Below are positions 1-7,738 of a stretch of DNA of 24,369 bases, in pieces. The position numbers were made by a program, and so were the translations under genes. A model generated the notes under the pieces. It had not been told where the DNA came from, searched no databases, and saw only the letters and a list, made by a program, of their open reading frames with translations. Numbering within the stretch: position 1 is the stretch's first letter; the number at the start of each line of letters is the position of its first letter. This stretch comes from a virus, in the IMG/VR virus record IMGVR_UViG_3300033153_001095, positions 1 through 24,369 of that record. One strand, 5' to 3'.

Positions 1-267
1 GATAGACAGTATGAGGTGCCTTTATTAGTTGAGAAGCACCTTCATAGTTTGTTAGAAGAGTTAAGTCATAAGTTTGACAAGAAGTTTGATGGTAGTACAG
101 AGTTCTTTTCAGGTTTAGATGAAGATATGTTGTTAGGCTATATAGATGAATTTACTGAGAGAGATTTACTTAAAGGTGAAACTACGATGTCTATAGCTAA
201 TTATGAGGCAATATGTAGTAGTAAAAATGTTAAGAAGTGTGTGAAAAGTAACGAGTTACAATTCTAA
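1..267 (+). CDS. 3' end of an unidentified phage gene (partial)
   Basis: The reading frame is open from the first base of the window (frame 1 begins Asp-Arg-Gln-Tyr-Glu) and ends at TAA 265-267, so this is the C-terminal part of a longer protein; the internal GTG at 16 is probably not the start. The visible 88 residues are charged and probably helical, with a Phe/Asp/Lys-rich middle (KKFDGSTEFFSGLDEDMLLG) and a Cys/Lys-rich tail. I do not recognise a family. It is followed by a 214-base gap with a candidate promoter, so it probably closes the preceding transcription unit, and nothing visible ties it to the structural genes downstream. Confidence 0.7.
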   Translation, partial: DRQYEVPLLVEKHLHSLLEELSHKFDKKFDGSTEFFSGLDEDMLLGYIDEFTERDLLKGETTMSIANYEAICSSKNVKKCVKSNELQF

Positions 268-364
268 CCGCTCAATCACCGCTAGGCTAGAAGTATGTAC
301 GCCATGCATAGGCAAGCCAAGTAATCATAAGATGAGTATACCGAAATCACCCCTATTTTGTCAA

Positions 365-453
365 TTCATATTATTTAATATAAGGGATAGATTTAGTAAT
401 TTGCTTCATATTAGTTAATATTAGACTACTTCTATAATAGATTCAGCAATTTG
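365..453 (+). repeat. Two-part AT-rich motif present twice in the intergenic region
   Basis: In the gene-free stretch 268-481, a 20-base block occurs at 365-384 (TTCATATTATTTAATATAAG) and again at 405-424 with two changes. A second block, ATAGATTTAGTAATTTG at 387-403, recurs at 437-453 with two changes (C for T at two positions). The gap between the blocks is 2 bases in the first copy and 12 in the second. The tandem arrangement just upstream of a candidate -10 box suggests a regulator binding site or duplicated promoter, but this is inference. The rest of 268-364 shows nothing I can identify. Confidence 0.55.
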
Positions 454-462
454 TGATATACT
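454..462 (+). promoter_or_regulatory. Candidate extended -10 promoter upstream of the 482 gene
   Basis: TGATATACT fits the extended -10 pattern TGnTATAAT with one mismatch and lies 19 bases upstream of the ATG at 482. The gene's ribosome binding site (AAAAAGGA) lies between. No convincing -35 box is visible; the duplicated AT-rich motif sits immediately upstream. Confidence 0.4.
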
Positions 463-481
463 TACGAAAAAGGATTTACTT

Positions 482-739
482 ATGGCTACAAGTACAACAA
501 TAACACTTACTGAAGAGTGGGCACAGTTAACAGATGATACAGAGGATTTTGCAATCCAAAATACAAGTCCTAAAGGTACTGCAATACTAAAGTATTCTGC
601 TGATGAACCTGGTGCAAGTGCATACGGTAATATATGTAAGTCTAGAGAAGGTTTATCTAGTGCTATATTTGGGCAAGGTGTAGTTTGGGGACGTACTCCT
701 ATTGGTGGAGTAGGTACTACTGTAGAAGTGACTAAGTAA
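482..739 (+). CDS. Small predicted virion/fibre-associated beta protein
   Basis: This 85-residue protein is rich in Thr, Ser, Gly and Val and alternates short beta-prone segments (residues 4-16, 22-38, 63-84), with no transmembrane segment. It resembles the small beta-sandwich proteins often found beside phage fibre or capsid genes, which I recognise only by pattern (a Thr-rich start followed by a 'W..L.....A.QN.S' segment). AAAAAGGA precedes the ATG. Its TAA overlaps the next ATG (TAATG), so it is probably translationally coupled to the 556-residue fibre-like protein. A role as anchor, cap or decoration protein is inference. Confidence 0.75.
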   Translation: MATSTTITLTEEWAQLTDDTEDFAIQNTSPKGTAILKYSADEPGASAYGNICKSREGLSSAIFGQGVVWGRTPIGGVGTTVEVTK

Positions 740-2409
740 TGAAAGTGCCTACTTTAGTTAATCTAGTAGGTCTTGTTGCTTACGCAAGTGGAGCTTCATA
801 TAGTCCTTTACTACGCTACAAGTGGAATACTACTATTACTGATGGATATAGAACTCTCATAGATAGTGGTACATCTCCACGCTATAATGCTGATTTATAT
901 TTCGGTAGTGGTGTAAAGTTTAATGGTATTGACCAAAGAGTTAATTCAATTAATTGTGTAATAGGTGATATAGGCTATATATTTATGGAAGTTAGAGCTA
1001 TAAACGGTGTATACTTTTTATCACAAGCTGGTGCAAGCAGATTATACATTAAGGCATCAGCACATATTGGTTTAGGTGATAGTGCTAATATTCCGACTGG
1101 CAGACAAACAGACTTAGACGATGGAAATCATCATACTATTCTAACTATGTGGGATAATGGTAATTGGACTCAAATTATAGACAATACAGAAGTTTTAAAA
1201 GGAACATACGAGGGTGCAGTAAATGTTGAAGCCATATCCCTAGGTGGTTCATCTGCCTATGATAACTATAATGAGTTCATAGCTAAAAATACACAGATAG
1301 GCTCTTTTATACCAACTCAAACACAAATAGAATACCAATACAACAATCCCGAAAAATTCCTATACAGAGAAGATGATATTCTCAAATCTGAAATACTACC
1401 TCAAACTGAGATAGATAATGTAGTAGCTTATTTACCTATGTGTGAGACTGATGGATTTGTTAGAGACTTAGTTAGCTATAGTGAAGGTGTTGAAATAAAT
1501 GATGAAAATGCTGAATGGTGGTTTGTAGGAAGTAATTGGAGTTATGCAGATAATGTACTAGAGTCTTTAGGGGATAATACAGATGCAAGAGCCCAAATAG
1601 ATAATCCTACACTATTTGCAGGGAAATTTTATACACTATCTTTTGATGTGTTGACTCATGATGGTGTGCTTAATATATATATAATTGATGGTGGTTTTAA
1701 TAGACTAGATATGATTCAAGCTGCTGGTAGTTATGCGTATACAGTGTTTATAGCAAATGACGAGAGTTATTTTAGTTTCTACTCAAATCCATTTACGGGA
1801 ACTATTGCTAATATTTCTATTAGAGAGGTTACAGGTACATATCCTATAGCTAGTTATACAGATGAAGCACGTACTGATGCTACGCAACTTAGAAGTGGGT
1901 TACAATCGTGTTTTCTTAAAAGAGATGCTGCAGGAGTACCGTATGCTGGTAATTTTGATAGTGTTAAATTCGATGAAGTAGGTAAAATAGATACTAATTA
2001 TATTGTAGACAGCACAAATAGTTACCATGTAGAGTTTATAATAAATAGAAAAGATATATATTTATATGAAACATTTGGTACAAATAGAGATTTATTCCGA
2101 CTATACGAGACAAGCATGACAGTGAAAGTAAGAGATCAAACTACATCTGGTGCAAGTATACCATCAACTGGTGCATTTCATATATACAGTCAATATATTT
2201 CTACTGGAATAGATACTGGGGAACATAAACTATGGGTGAATGGTGTACTAAAAAACACTACAGCTATAGATAAATCTTCCTACAGTGGTGGAGAATGGTA
2301 TTTCCCTTCATCACTGATTAGCGAGTTTAGGATGTTCAATGTACATATAGAAGTACAAGATCCAACTAAACTATATAACACCGCATTAGCAAAAGGGTTA
2401 CTAGATTAG
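739..2409 (+). CDS. Fibre/adhesin-like virion protein with LamG-like regions
   Basis: This 556-residue protein is beta-rich and aromatic-rich. Two regions look like concanavalin/LamG jelly-roll modules: residues about 55-205 (a 'V.FNGIDQRV' strand followed by a 'HTILTMWDNGNWTQIIDN' segment) and about 400-550 (a 'HKLWVNGVLKNTT' strand and a final 'EFRMFNVHIE' segment). The last segment parallels the 'NFRMYDKAL' and 'NFRIYDRAL' C-termini of the fibres at 7738-11074. Between them, residues about 250-365 resemble a carbohydrate-binding module ('LSFDVLTHDG'). These folds are typical of receptor-binding fibres and glycan-binding adhesins. Start ATG overlaps the upstream stop. The hydrophobic N-terminus is not a convincing signal peptide. 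Function is inferred from fold-like patterns, not a named family. Confidence 0.75.
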   Translation: MKVPTLVNLVGLVAYASGASYSPLLRYKWNTTITDGYRTLIDSGTSPRYNADLYFGSGVKFNGIDQRVNSINCVIGDIGYIFMEVRAINGVYFLSQAGASRLYIKASAHIGLGDSANIPTGRQTDLDDGNHHTILTMWDNGNWTQIIDNTEVLKGTYEGAVNVEAISLGGSSAYDNYNEFIAKNTQIGSFIPTQTQIEYQYNNPEKFLYREDDILKSEILPQTEIDNVVAYLPMCETDGFVRDLVSYSEGVEINDENAEWWFVGSNWSYADNVLESLGDNTDARAQIDNPTLFAGKFYTLSFDVLTHDGVLNIYIIDGGFNRLDMIQAAGSYAYTVFIANDESYFSFYSNPFTGTIANISIREVTGTYPIASYTDEARTDATQLRSGLQSCFLKRDAAGVPYAGNFDSVKFDEVGKIDTNYIVDSTNSYHVEFIINRKDIYLYETFGTNRDLFRLYETSMTVKVRDQTTSGASIPSTGAFHIYSQYISTGIDTGEHKLWVNGVLKNTTAIDKSSYSGGEWYFPSSLISEFRMFNVHIEVQDPTKLYNTALAKGLLD

Positions 2410-2436
2410 GTTGATGAAATCTTCGAATAACCGCAT

Positions 2437-2464
2437 AAATGGGTAGCTTTTCAGCTATCCACTT
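2437..2464 (+). terminator. Intergenic hairpin after the 556-residue fibre gene
   Basis: Arms 2437-2448 (AAATGGGTAGCT) and 2453-2464 (AGCTATCCACTT) pair over 12 positions with one mismatch and one G-U, around the 4-base loop TTTC. No T-run follows on the + strand, so this is either a weak intrinsic terminator or an mRNA processing/stabilising hairpin separating the fibre gene from the packaging block. Confidence 0.5.
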
Positions 2465-2517
2465 CCCAAAATCTTACATTTTCCTTAACTTTCAGCTAAC
2501 ATTAATAACAGTACGTA

Positions 2518-2523
2518 TATACT
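2518..2523 (+). promoter_or_regulatory. Weak candidate -10 box upstream of the packaging block
   Basis: TATACT lies 28 bases before the ATG at 2552 in an AT-rich stretch, and resembles the box before the 482 gene (both read ATATACTT). There is no upstream TG and no clear -35, so support is weak. A promoter here would make sense because a hairpin closes the preceding gene. Confidence 0.27.
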
Positions 2524-2551
2524 TCCTATATTAAACACATAAAGGTGATAC

Positions 2552-3733
2552 ATGGGAAAGACTAAGTATAAGTTATTGAGTATAGATGAGAGATTAGCAT
2601 TGTATGATGAATATCATGGAGTAGGTTTCGGAGATAAAGAAGTTAAGTTAGAAGAGATGATGCTTAGACTTGGTGTATCACGAGCTACGTTAAGTAGATG
2701 GCTTCAGAAGATTAAGCAAACACTACAAGATAAGCCACATGAAGATGAGTACTTATTCTTGAAAGGCAAATCTGATTATGTAGATTATGAGAAAAACCCT
2801 AATGGTGATCCTGTTCGTGGTTGGAAGAAGTATGATACAGATAATGAAAAGAGATTTACAGCTATTAAAGAATCAGTAGTAAGATTGATGGCTGGTATTG
2901 AACCTATAGAGAATGTACCTGCTCCTGAGTTCCTCTCTAATAAACTATGTAATGTATTCATATCTAATGACATTCATATTGGTGCACTTATGCAAGCTAA
3001 GAGTACTAGAGACAGAAACTGGGATACAGATGTAGCTATTGATACGTTGAGAACTGCTATTGACTTCTTAGTTGAGAATAGTCCTCAAGCAGACGAAGCT
3101 ATTGTAGTTGATTTAGGTGACTTGACTGAGATGGATGACTTCAAGAATGCAACTCCTCATAGTGGTAATAGTTTAGATGTAGATGGTAGATACAGTGATG
3201 TAATAACTGCTGCAATGGATGCAATGGTGTACATGGTAAACAGTGCACTTAAGAAGCATAAGCTTGTTAGGTTTATCAATATAAGTGGTAATCATGATAT
3301 TACTACAGGTCATGCTATAAGAGCGTATGTAGTGGCGTGGTTTAGAGAAAATCCTAGAGTAATAGTTGATAATGGTCATGAAGATATTAAGTATCATAAA
3401 CACGGTAATACTATATTAGGTTTTGCTCATGGTGATGGTCTTAAGATGCAAGATGGTGGTGAAGCTATGGTAATGCATAATCCTGATTGGATTGAGTCTA
3501 ACCAGAATAGGTATTTCCACTTTGGTCATAATCACAAAGACAAAGTATTTGATGGTAGATTGTGTAAGAGTGAAAGCCATAGAAACTTAGCACCACTAAA
3601 CAACTGGGCAAGTCATAAAGGTTTTGGTAGAAGTGCAGGAACAATGAAATGTATTACATACCATGAGTTAGCAGGAGAGTACAATAGAGGTACTTTCAAT
3701 GTAATGATGATGGAGAATGAAGATGGAAATTAG
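2552..3733 (+). CDS. Calcineurin-like metallophosphoesterase with N-terminal helix-turn-helix
   Basis: This 393-residue protein carries the full metallophosphoesterase signature: D140-x-H142 (NDIHIG), GD at 189-190 (DLGDLTEMDD), GNHD at 246-249, an AHGDG segment at 292-296 and GHNH at 325-328. The spacing fits a two-metal phosphatase/nuclease core (Mre11/SbcD/calcineurin superfamily). Residues about 30-56 look like a helix-turn-helix (LGVSRATLSRWLQKIK), so it may bind DNA. It starts at an ATG preceded by AAAGGTG and opens the packaging operon just before the terminase genes. A role in processing DNA ends or branched DNA for packaging is plausible but inferred; a phosphatase acting on other substrates is not excluded. 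All metal ligands appear intact. Confidence 0.88.
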   Translation: MGKTKYKLLSIDERLALYDEYHGVGFGDKEVKLEEMMLRLGVSRATLSRWLQKIKQTLQDKPHEDEYLFLKGKSDYVDYEKNPNGDPVRGWKKYDTDNEKRFTAIKESVVRLMAGIEPIENVPAPEFLSNKLCNVFISNDIHIGALMQAKSTRDRNWDTDVAIDTLRTAIDFLVENSPQADEAIVVDLGDLTEMDDFKNATPHSGNSLDVDGRYSDVITAAMDAMVYMVNSALKKHKLVRFINISGNHDITTGHAIRAYVVAWFRENPRVIVDNGHEDIKYHKHGNTILGFAHGDGLKMQDGGEAMVMHNPDWIESNQNRYFHFGHNHKDKVFDGRLCKSESHRNLAPLNNWASHKGFGRSAGTMKCITYHELAGEYNRGTFNVMMMENEDGN

Positions 3734-3917
3734 TAAAGATGTGCTGCTAAAAGCACTAGGTCTACAGTATATTAAAGACATTGACGTAATAACAACTAAA
3801 GTTGATACAGCGTCAGATTTCGAAGAAGTAGCTAAACTCTATGATGAGTTAGCAGAAATTACTAGAGCTGCCGGTAAAGACTTTGCAGCAGTTGAGGCTA
3901 AGTATGAAGTACAATAA
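3723..3917 (+). CDS. Small hypothetical protein, helical
   Basis: I chose the ATG at 3723 (64 residues) over the in-frame ATG at 3717 because GGAG at 3712-3715 is 7 bases from 3723 but only 1 base from 3717. The gene overlaps the end of the phosphoesterase gene by 11 bases, indicating coupled translation. The protein is small, acidic and predicted helical (EEVAKLYDELAEITRAAG), with no transmembrane segment or known motif. I do not recognise it; its position in the terminase operon suggests a phage accessory role. Confidence 0.65.
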   Translation: MEISKDVLLKALGLQYIKDIDVITTKVDTASDFEEVAKLYDELAEITRAAGKDFAAVEAKYEVQ

Positions 3918-4113
3918 AACTGATAGACGTACTGCTAACCATGAATCAGATTACTGTATAGAGTGGAGTGATGGTACGCTAGTGTGGGTTAAAGATGATA
4001 CTATAGTAGATTTTAATGATATGCTTGAAGCAGAACAAGTTAATGATTTACTAATTTTAATATGTACAGAACTAAAAGAGTATAAATCTATGTATGAAGG
4101 ATTATGTAAATGA
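3904..4113 (+). CDS. Small hypothetical acidic protein
   Basis: The ATG at 3904 has GAGG 6 bases upstream and gives 69 residues; an upstream in-frame TTG at 3883 would lie deep inside the preceding gene and is less likely. It overlaps the preceding gene by 14 bases. The protein begins with a basic stretch (MKYNKTDRRT), continues with a beta-like acidic segment (DYCIEWSDGTLVWVKDD) and ends in a helix. No family recognised. Its TGA overlaps the ATG of the next microprotein (ATGA). Confidence 0.65.
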   Translation: MKYNKTDRRTANHESDYCIEWSDGTLVWVKDDTIVDFNDMLEAEQVNDLLILICTELKEYKSMYEGLCK

Positions 4114-4229
4114 GTAATGATGGTTTAGTTATAGGATTAGTACTGCTTTGTGCAGCGATGGCTGTTACTCTAGTATATAAGTTGTTGTTTACTTCCCCTG
4201 ATGAAGATAATTCCACTTGGATAGGATAA
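4110..4229 (+). CDS. 39-residue single-pass membrane microprotein
   Basis: ATG at 4110 overlaps the preceding TGA (ATGA) and the frame runs to TAA 4227-4229. The peptide has a short polar N-terminus, one hydrophobic helix at about residues 6-24 (LVIGLVLLCAAMAVTLVYKL) and an acidic C-terminal tail. It ends 3 bases before the small terminase start, filling an otherwise empty 120-base gap. Gap-filling, stop/start overlap and a clean transmembrane helix support a real gene; function is unknown (a holin-, antiholin- or superinfection-type role is speculation). Confidence 0.6.
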   Translation: MSNDGLVIGLVLLCAAMAVTLVYKLLFTSPDEDNSTWIG

Positions 4230-4232
4230 GAT

Positions 4233-4928
4233 ATGATTGAAATTGAAATGATACAAGAACAACTTGGTAAGAAGAAAGGTGAACTCGTTACACAAGGAAC
4301 TGTTGATGAGTTGAACAACTTAGTTGACGACCCTGAGTATGGTGAAGAGTTCTTAGATATGTATGTAAGCTACTTCAATGTAATGGAAGGTAACTCTGCT
4401 TGGTCTACTCCTAAGTATATGAATGCTATGAAGTTCTTCTGTTTGGTTGAAGGTGGTCATAATGGTGTGGATGCTTACGTAAAAGTATTCCCTGAAAGAC
4501 TTGAAGCTAGAGTCAAAAGAGGTCAAGGTAAAGATAATATGGGTGGCGAGTCCTCTCGTTATAACGCTAGTGCTTTAGTTAATGAGATACGTAAAGTTGC
4601 TACAATTCCTGTACAGCTAATACATAGACATTTGTTACACGAGGCGATCCTAGTAAATGCTGACTTGATGTTACATGCGAAGAGTGAGATGGTTCAACAA
4701 AAAGCTGCTGAGACTCTTATTAGAGAACTTAAACCAGTTGAAGATACTACTATCAATCTTAAGGTTGGTATGGATGATGAAACTAGAAGTGCTCAACGTG
4801 AGTTAGTTGACCATGTAGGACAGATAGCTCTTAACCAGCAAAAGATGTTAGCATCTGGAATGAGTATCTCAGAGATACAAAGGCTGAATATTAAAAAGCC
4901 TGAAGTAATAGAAGCGGAGGTAGAGTAA
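4233..4928 (+). CDS. terS: Probable terminase small subunit
   Basis: This 231-residue, largely helical protein sits two genes upstream of the large terminase. Its middle (residues about 60-150) has the pattern I associate with small-terminase proteins of podovirus-like phages: a 'YMNAMKFFCLVEGG' helix, 'VDAYVKVFPER', a 'SSRYNASALVNEIRKVA' segment and 'RHLLHEAI', followed by 'KAAETLIRELKPVED'. Small terminases recognise the packaging site on phage DNA and stimulate the large-subunit ATPase. The C-terminal about 50 residues are helical and charged. GGATAAG precedes the ATG. The TAA overlaps the next ATG (TAATG). The assignment rests on pattern recognition and position, not a catalytic motif. 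Confidence 0.75.
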   Translation: MIEIEMIQEQLGKKKGELVTQGTVDELNNLVDDPEYGEEFLDMYVSYFNVMEGNSAWSTPKYMNAMKFFCLVEGGHNGVDAYVKVFPERLEARVKRGQGKDNMGGESSRYNASALVNEIRKVATIPVQLIHRHLLHEAILVNADLMLHAKSEMVQQKAAETLIRELKPVEDTTINLKVGMDDETRSAQRELVDHVGQIALNQQKMLASGMSISEIQRLNIKKPEVIEAEVE

Positions 4929-5251
4929 TGGTTAATGTACAATTTGATAAATGTAGTGAGTGTGGTAGACCTAAAGATTACGTTAGGTTTGGTAAAGACG
5001 ATAAACCTATACTTTCGTGCAAGTACAACCATTATAGTGCACCTAAACCGCATTGTGTATTTACATATCCTGATGGCAGTACTACTAAGTGTAAACTTGG
5101 CAGTATTATAAAAGGTATACGTAAAGGACTCCATAGACCCATAAAAGTTACGTTTGTAGATATCAATAAAAACGATTTGAGTATGCAGGAGTTCATTTAT
5201 ACTTGTACTATCGCTTTACATGGTTCCAAAGGAGAAGTAGAATATGTCTAA
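4928..5251 (+). CDS. Small Cys-rich (zinc-ribbon-like) protein
   Basis: This 107-residue protein starts with a CxxC pair (KCSECGRPKD, residues 8-14) followed about 18 residues later by a Cys and His (SCKYNH); a further Cys pair lies in the middle. This is compatible with a small zinc-binding fold, though the second half-site is not a canonical CxxC. The remainder is basic and may bind nucleic acid. A strong GGAGG (4916-4920) lies 7 bases before the ATG, which overlaps the terS stop; its own 3' end overlaps the terL start by 8 bases. Position suggests a packaging or late regulatory accessory; no specific family recognised. Confidence 0.65.
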   Translation: MVNVQFDKCSECGRPKDYVRFGKDDKPILSCKYNHYSAPKPHCVFTYPDGSTTKCKLGSIIKGIRKGLHRPIKVTFVDINKNDLSMQEFIYTCTIALHGSKGEVEYV

Positions 5252-6998
5252 ACTTGCAAATATACCAGATAAGCCCAGTGTGGATTGGTTACTATCAAAT
5301 GTAGATTTAACTTTTAAAGGTTACATCCCTAGTGTAGTAGCATTTGAATTTTTCAACTTTATTAGACTTGCTCTTGGAGAAGAACCTGAGAATGCAAATC
5401 CATTAGCTCATTACTTCTTAATTGATACAATCTTTCAACAACCTAATGTTGCGTTCTATTTTGAGGCTAGAGGTATCAACTATGAAGAGATTAAAGGCAA
5501 GACAGCTATTATGTGTTGTCGTGAGTTCTCTAAATCTACATTGATTGGTACATATCTACCGTTGTTTATAGCGTGGAAAGGTAGTATCCCAGGTTACGGT
5601 AAAGTGAACTATGGTCTGTACGTTGGGGATAGTATGCGAAATAATGTTAAGACTACTATGAATACTATTGAATTAGTTTTCTTAGAGAGTGAATGGTTAG
5701 TTGACCAATTTGAGTCATATAGATTCACAGATGAGGTTATGGAATTAGTTAGACATCCATCTACTAAAGCTGAACTAGCTGCATTTCAGAGAGCTGTAGA
5801 TATGGGTAAGAAGAAAGAACAAGTACCTGGTAGAAGTAAGCGTAAGTTTGCTATGAAAGGTGTTGGTGCCGCAACTGGTACTCGTGGTACGAGAAGTGGT
5901 CTAGATAGACCTCAGTTTGCTATCTTCGATGACTTGGTATCTAGTGAGACTGATGCTAATAGTGAAGTTGTATTAGGCGGTATTGAGTCTACGATAGATT
6001 CAGATGTACTTAAAGCACTACATGGTGCTGGTAACTTTAGTATGATTATTGGTACACCATATAATAAGAAAGATCCAGTTTATCGTAGACTTGAAAGTGG
6101 TAGATGGGTTCCTATTGTATTTCCTATGTGTAAAGAGATAAATGTAGATATTACTAAAGAAGAGTTTGAAGGTGTGTGGGAAGATAGACATAGTTATGAG
6201 AAAGTTATGAAGCGTTACTTAGATGACTTAGCTGAGAATAAAATGCGTTCATTTAACCAGGAGCTTATGCTTAGAATTACTAGTGAGGAAGACAAACTTA
6301 TCCCTGATAGTTATTTGACTTGGTATAAGCGTTCTGACATTATTAATAGAGGTGGAGAGTATAATTGGTATATTACTACCGACTTTACAACTACAGGTTC
6401 TAAGGGTTCAGATTTTAGTGGTATGGCAGTGTGGGCTGTCAATAGTAATGATGATTGGTTATTAGTAGATTTAAGTCTTAAGAAACTTGAACTAGAAGAC
6501 CAGTATAAAGAGCTGTTTAGACTAGTTAATAGATACAAACGATTCACAGGTAACATAGTGGTTGGGGTAGAGACAGATGGGCAACAGAAGGCTCATTTAC
6601 ATGCTATACAGCAACGTATGTCTAAAGAGAATGAGTATTTTACATTAGGTCAACAGAAAGGTTCTACATCTTTAGGTATTAGGTCTGCTAGTGTTCCTGG
6701 TAAGAAGCATGACAGGTTTAAAGCTGTAGTACCAATGTTCCAGACTGGTAAGATTTGGTTTCCTGAAGAACTGCGTGAGACAAGTAGTATGCAAGAATTA
6801 CTGACTGAGTTACAGTATGTTACGTTTTTAGGATTTGGTTCTACTCATGATGATGGTGCTGACCTTATCACACAAATGCACTTAATGGAAACATTTAGTC
6901 CTAGTACAGTTGCTCAAACAGCTCATCCTAAAGATGCTATGTGGTTTGATGATGTAGATGATGATTATGAGAGTGGTATGAGCTCATATGTAGTTTAA
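5244..6998 (+). CDS. terL: Terminase large subunit (packaging ATPase/nuclease)
   Basis: This 584-residue protein has the two-domain architecture of TerL. The N-terminal ATPase shows a variant Walker A (CREFSKST, residues 92-99, as in T7/N4-type terminases rather than GxxxxGK[ST]), Walker B (FAIFDDL, 225-231) and the coupling motif (IIGTPY, 268-273). The C-terminal RNase H-like nuclease shows the expected acidic residues: D380 (TTDFT), E443/D445 (VETDG) and D537/D540 (HDDGAD). It pumps DNA into the procapsid through the portal and cuts concatemers. AAGGAG precedes the ATG. Length is normal and no residue looks missing. The next gene is an adaptor, not the portal, which lies 7.5 kb downstream. 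Confidence 0.95.
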   Translation: MSKLANIPDKPSVDWLLSNVDLTFKGYIPSVVAFEFFNFIRLALGEEPENANPLAHYFLIDTIFQQPNVAFYFEARGINYEEIKGKTAIMCCREFSKSTLIGTYLPLFIAWKGSIPGYGKVNYGLYVGDSMRNNVKTTMNTIELVFLESEWLVDQFESYRFTDEVMELVRHPSTKAELAAFQRAVDMGKKKEQVPGRSKRKFAMKGVGAATGTRGTRSGLDRPQFAIFDDLVSSETDANSEVVLGGIESTIDSDVLKALHGAGNFSMIIGTPYNKKDPVYRRLESGRWVPIVFPMCKEINVDITKEEFEGVWEDRHSYEKVMKRYLDDLAENKMRSFNQELMLRITSEEDKLIPDSYLTWYKRSDIINRGGEYNWYITTDFTTTGSKGSDFSGMAVWAVNSNDDWLLVDLSLKKLELEDQYKELFRLVNRYKRFTGNIVVGVETDGQQKAHLHAIQQRMSKENEYFTLGQQKGSTSLGIRSASVPGKKHDRFKAVVPMFQTGKIWFPEELRETSSMQELLTELQYVTFLGFGSTHDDGADLITQMHLMETFSPSTVAQTAHPKDAMWFDDVDDDYESGMSSYVV

Positions 6999-7013
6999 GT
7001 GTAGCTTAATCGG

Positions 7014-7027
7014 TAATACGGTATTAT
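7014..7027 (+). promoter_or_regulatory. Small palindrome overlapping a candidate -10 box
   Basis: TAATAC (7014-7019), G, GTATTA (7021-7026) is a 13-base perfect palindrome around one base. It overlaps TATTAT at 7022-7027, which is preceded by CGG and resembles the GGTATAAT boxes before other late blocks. It may be an operator-over-promoter or a weak hairpin ending terL. The stem is AT-rich, so an RNA hairpin would be weak. Confidence 0.3.
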
Positions 7028-7054
7028 TGGGTAAAAATTTACTGGAGATTGCAT

Positions 7055-7738
7055 ATGACTGTAGCAGATGTAATTGAGGATGCTAAGTACGGAGAACTCT
7101 CCCAGCTTGGTGTAGTCAAGAAATTAGAGAAAACAGCAACTAAAGCTGATGGTGAGAAGCAGATACTGAGTTATATTAACTTAGGTCTTATAGAGATTTA
7201 TAAACGATTTTCTATGCGTACTGAAGAGACTGTTATCACTATGGTAGAAGGTCAATCTTTATATACGATAGATATTGCTAATATATACCATGACCCAGAT
7301 AATCTGGATGGTTACTTAAATGCGTTACCAGGAGAATTGAATGCAGTACTAGGTGCGTATGATGAGGAAGGTGAAGCTTACCCTTTAAATGATGAGACAG
7401 ATGACTTGAGTGTTAATACTCCTTCGTATAATGTTATTCAAGTTCCTAATCCTGTAGCCGGTGAAGGTGTATTCATTATATATAATTCAGCTCCAGATAG
7501 GCTTATATGGCAAGAAGATTTATCGTTAGTTACGCTACCGATTGCTCCTGCATTACTAGAAGCATTGTTGCATTATATTGGATATAGAGGACATGGTTCT
7601 GTAGATGGTAGTATACAAGCAGAGAACAATACACACTATATGAGATTTGATGCTAGTTGTAAACGTGTTGAAGCGTTAGGGTTAAATACTCTAGATGCTA
7701 TTTTAGGAAATAATGTACAAGAAAAAGGATTTGTGTAA
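7055..7738 (+). CDS. Head-tail adaptor/head-completion-like protein
   Basis: I chose ATG 7055 (228 codons including stop) because GGAG lies at 7044-7047, 7 bases upstream; an in-frame TTG at 7049 is less suitable. The protein opens with a helical segment (VADVIEDAKYGELSQLGV ... ILSYINLGLIEIYKRF) typical of phage adaptor-like proteins described as DUF6682-like: an N-terminal helix bundle that counts rows of residues, then a beta middle (VITMVEGQSLYTI), then a C-terminal helical part (APALLEALLHYIGYRG) and a final helix. Such proteins bind below the portal or in the neck. The family link is by pattern and position. TAA overlaps the next ATG. Confidence 0.65.
   Translation: MTVADVIEDAKYGELSQLGVVKKLEKTATKADGEKQILSYINLGLIEIYKRFSMRTEETVITMVEGQSLYTIDIANIYHDPDNLDGYLNALPGELNAVLGAYDEEGEAYPLNDETDDLSVNTPSYNVIQVPNPVAGEGVFIIYNSAPDRLIWQEDLSLVTLPIAPALLEALLHYIGYRGHGSVDGSIQAENNTHYMRFDASCKRVEALGLNTLDAILGNNVQEKGFV

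Noticed and set aside
268-364. Possible tRNA or structured RNA after the first gene (GGCT/AGCC pairs)
   Set aside because: No cloverleaf or T-loop motif is present; only short chance pairings are visible.
739-800. Signal peptide on the 556-residue protein
   Set aside because: Hydrophobic start lacks a convincing basic n-region and cleavage site, and phage fibres are assembled in the cytoplasm.
3883-3903. TTG start for the 3904 gene
   Set aside because: ATG 3904 has a well placed GAGG and gives a normal short overlap.
4793-5134. Reverse-strand frame of 113 codons
   Set aside because: Antisense to terS and the Cys-rich gene, both with good ribosome binding sites and coupled starts; no support of its own.
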